Below, piece by piece: positions 61,965 to 64,000 of a stretch of 64,000 nt of DNA (position 1 is the first letter of the stretch; the number at the start of each line of letters is the position of its first letter). A model generated the notes under the pieces. That model did not search any database. It had not been told where the DNA came from and saw nothing but the letters and a program-made list of their open reading frames with translations. The translations under genes and the position numbers were made by a program. Source of the DNA: Candidatus Berkiella aquae (GTDB lineage Bacteria; Pseudomonadota; Gammaproteobacteria; Berkiellales; Berkiellaceae). The DNA is taken from NCBI RefSeq assembly GCF_001431295.2, contig NZ_LKAJ02000001.1:1178001-1242000 (forward strand). Reading direction: 5' to 3'.

Positions 61965-63215
61965 TTATAAAAAAGGAGCAGTGGTTGTCATTTCAGGTGC
62001 TAATGCGGTTGGTAGCATTGTGACCGGGAAAGTGCGAAATTTTTCGTTTTTCGGCAAAGTGACCGAAATAGCATCATGATTAACCGTGATAGAGTGTTGG
62101 GTGTTCTCAGCTGCAACATCGACGCTTGGCTCTGAAATGCTATCGATAATACGAATACCGCTGGAGGTTTTGGTTGCCATGCCCGTATAAAAACCACGAT
62201 AGCCATGAACAACAAAATCAGTGTAACCAAGTGCCTGCATTGCATTTGCAAAACGGCCAATAACAGATTCATTTTGCACTTTTTCGATGATGGTGTTTTC
62301 ATCATCGGCATCTGTTGCGTTGGTAAAAGCTGCATTACAAACATCAAAATAAAATTCTACAGGGTATTTAGGTTTTTGTAGCTTTTCTAATAATCCGGCA
62401 TTTTCAGCGATACGCGTAAAATGCTCTGCAAATTGTTCAGGAGAAAAGCGTTTGTCTTGTGTCATGGAGCCAATTTTCTCAGCATTGCCATGGCCTGCAA
62501 AATGAAATATGGCAGGATATTGTGTTTCAACAAGAATTTTACTGGCAAAATCTGCGAGTGTATGGCCTGTGTGAATTTGTTGGGTTAATGGATCGTCTGA
62601 TTCATCGACTTTGCAACGTAAAAACAGTAGCTTGGGGCAGGGTTTTCCACCTTTTTTATTTTTAATATATTTTAAGGTAACATTGCTGCGTTCAAGTAAA
62701 TCTAAATATTCTGCATCAATATCCTTTTCTGGATGATAGCTATCGTCAGCACCGGGATGTCTTCTGGGTAAATCAGGTAAACCGAGCGTCATCACGAATT
62801 CATTCATCCGGGTTCCAGTCTTTGCATTAGAGCCTGATAGCTCTGCAAATTTTTTGATATTGTTATTTGCTTTGGCAGATAGTTTTTCTTTTTTATTAGC
62901 AGTTATTTTTGCGGTATGAAGTATCGGTTGTGCATTGTTTATTGCTATATTTTCATGCGGTAGATTTTCTTTATTATTATCCAAGTCTTTTGCTTTTTGC
63001 ATTTCAATCGTATTGATTAATTGTTTCTTAATGAAATTAATCGTAAATGCGCTATTTAAATCACGTAAAATATGTTTTCTCAACATGAGTACGCGCACAC
63101 CAATTTTTGCATCTTTTTCAGTTATATCTGGTATTAAACTATTGATTTTTTCCAGCGCATCTTCAGCCGTAAAAAATGCATTTGAATGCTGTGTTACTGA
63201 TGAACCGGTTAACAT
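61965..63215 (-). CDS. clan CD (caspase-fold-like) cysteine peptidase-like protein, 416 aa
   Basis: This is a paralogue of the 288-residue protein with a longer N-terminal helical region of about 150 residues. The active-site candidates are His242-Gly (FHFAGHGNAEKIG) and Cys293 (YFDVCNAAFTN), followed by the shared QALGYTDFVVHGYRGFY block. The stretch LPRRHPGADDSYHPEKDIDAEY lies before the domain. Its end FRTFPVTMLPTA matches YLAFPVEVSMTA of the smaller paralogue. Start: the ATG at 63215 has GAGGA about 9 nt upstream and is preferred to 63263. Both genes are on the same strand, 173 nt apart. Confidence 0.72.
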   Translation of the reverse strand: MLTGSSVTQHSNAFFTAEDALEKINSLIPDITEKDAKIGVRVLMLRKHILRDLNSAFTINFIKKQLINTIEMQKAKDLDNNKENLPHENIAINNAQPILHTAKITANKKEKLSAKANNNIKKFAELSGSNAKTGTRMNEFVMTLGLPDLPRRHPGADDSYHPEKDIDAEYLDLLERSNVTLKYIKNKKGGKPCPKLLFLRCKVDESDDPLTQQIHTGHTLADFASKILVETQYPAIFHFAGHGNAEKIGSMTQDKRFSPEQFAEHFTRIAENAGLLEKLQKPKYPVEFYFDVCNAAFTNATDADDENTIIEKVQNESVIGRFANAMQALGYTDFVVHGYRGFYTGMATKTSSGIRIIDSISEPSVDVAAENTQHSITVNHDAISVTLPKNEKFRTFPVTMLPTALAPEMTTTAPFL

Positions 63216-63416
63216 TGTAGATATCCTCTTGCGACAAAAAGTTCGAAGTGTTTTATTAAACAAGAAGTAATAAAACTAACATATTAATTATCACAAAGAG
63301 TATGTTCATAATCAGTGGCAATTAACCAATTATCGTAATGCAAAGCATTTTAAATAAATGTTCTAACAATTTGTTAGAACATTTATTGTTTTAGCATAAA
63401 AGGAGGGAAAAGAAAT

Positions 63417-64000
63417 TTAATGACCTTCGAACGAAAGCAGTACGTCTGCGCTGCTTCCTTGGGTGCCGGTAGAAGCTTCTACCGTGACATTTTTACCCAA
63501 CATATAACGCAAGCCGAAGTTATTAGCAGAGTCAGCAATACCGAGGCTGTAATGTAAATAGAGGCGTTCTGAGAGCTGTTTGCCCAGAACGAATACGGTA
63601 TCTTCTAACGGACTACGCCCTGATTTCTTCGAACTTTTAGATTTTTTAGAAAATCCAAATTGATCGAGCTTAAGTTTATCAGCAAGATTAAGCTGCACAT
63701 CTTCGCGTTCATTACCCATAATATTCAGTAATTGTGAGGCTGCTTGTAATAGCAATTCACTTTGTGCTTCATTCATTTGACTTTGCGGACGACCAACCAC
63801 CAGATAGGAAATAATATCGGCATCGCTCATGGCAGGAACAGAATAAAATTCAATTTGGGGTGATTTTAAATTACCGACAAATTTAATACCCGCAATAATG
63901 GTTTGTTCCGTTTTCGCAGAAACGAGGCTCGAAGCAGGTTCAATTTTTCGTTGTGCCCGAATATCTAATAAGGGATCATTAATAGGGCCACCGGAAAAAA
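63417..64000 (-). CDS. tamB: TamB C-terminus (translocation and assembly module), partial
   Basis: The reading frame is open to the window edge, giving the last 194 residues. It reads SGGPINDPLLDIRAQRK, then AMSDADIISYLVVGRPQSQ, and near the end TVFVLGKQLSERLYLHYSLG and NNFGLRYMLGKNVTVEASTG, all signatures of the TamB (DUF490) C-terminal domain. TamB spans the periplasm from the inner membrane to TamA and moves lipids and autotransporters to the outer membrane. The C-terminal TamA-contacting part is intact. A Lys/Ser-rich insert (KKSKSSKKSGRS) is odd. The tamA gene is not visible in the window. Confidence 0.92.
   Translation of the reverse strand, partial: FSGGPINDPLLDIRAQRKIEPASSLVSAKTEQTIIAGIKFVGNLKSPQIEFYSVPAMSDADIISYLVVGRPQSQMNEAQSELLLQAASQLLNIMGNEREDVQLNLADKLKLDQFGFSKKSKSSKKSGRSPLEDTVFVLGKQLSERLYLHYSLGIADSANNFGLRYMLGKNVTVEASTGTQGSSADVLLSFEGH

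Overview
The window is a dense, AT-rich gammaproteobacterial chromosome segment. Its core genes are of Legionella/Coxiella type: a homodimeric pyruvate dehydrogenase operon, PutP/PutA, AcnA-FumC, RpoS, a Mip-like FKBP, TamB and AmpD/AmpG. Among them lie many long orphan proteins with eukaryote-like or effector-like features. This points to an intracellular member of the Legionellales. The basic, NLS-like motifs would fit an intranuclear lineage such as Candidatus Berkiella, but that assignment is inference. No 16S rRNA, tRNA, secretion-system gene, transposase or CRISPR array was found.

Region 1 (1-2.1 kb, minus strand): a trp operon end with a TrpC-TrpF fusion cut by the window edge, trpD, and a complete transcription attenuator ahead of trpD. 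The attenuator has a 33-codon leader peptide with tandem Trp codons. Region 2 (2.1-6.3 kb): a small periplasmic protein, a membrane PAS protein, a 119-bp tandem repeat made of hairpins, a membrane-anchored retropepsin-like protease and AmpD. Region 3 (6.3-12.2 kb): aceE-aceF-lpd behind an extended -10 promoter. Region 4 (12.2-16.7 kb): a 1.1-kilo-residue protein with a basic N-terminus and a hydrolase-like core, then a VanZ-like membrane protein. Region 5 (16.7-21.3 kb): putP-putA, proline uptake and oxidation to glutamate.

Region 6 (21.5-31.6 kb): accessory. It holds a poly-Asn/EF-hand-like protein, a 1.6-kilo-residue ankyrin-like protein with an NLS-like cluster, a TraB/GumN protein, a 10-copy 19-bp direct repeat array beside a 20-bp palindrome, and an orphan protein. 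Region 7 (31.6-43.3 kb): a SufU-like scaffold with a Rieske protein, a phytase-type tyrosine phosphatase, a PKMT-like methyltransferase, LemA with a GIDE-like partner, a GC-rich hairpin island, a TPR-methyltransferase, a cation/proton antiporter, a chalcone-isomerase-like protein, a Mip-like FKBP and AmpG.

Region 8 (43.4-52.2 kb): a tandem paralogue pair with a possible CE-clan cysteine-peptidase arrangement, acnA-fumC diverging from a marR-rpoS pair, and a perfect inverted repeat between the divergent genes. Region 9 (52.3-63.3 kb): the most unusual part. Two convergent paralogues carry a clear His-Trp / Asp / Gln-x5-Cys-Gly signature (Ulp1/deubiquitinase type). Nearby are a His-rich secreted peptide, an F-box-like repeat protein, an orphan protein, and two paralogues with a caspase-fold-like His-Gly / Cys-Asn signature. 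Together these look like a bank of host-directed enzymes: ubiquitin/SUMO removal, ubiquitin ligase adaptor and proteolysis. The window ends in the C-terminus of TamB.
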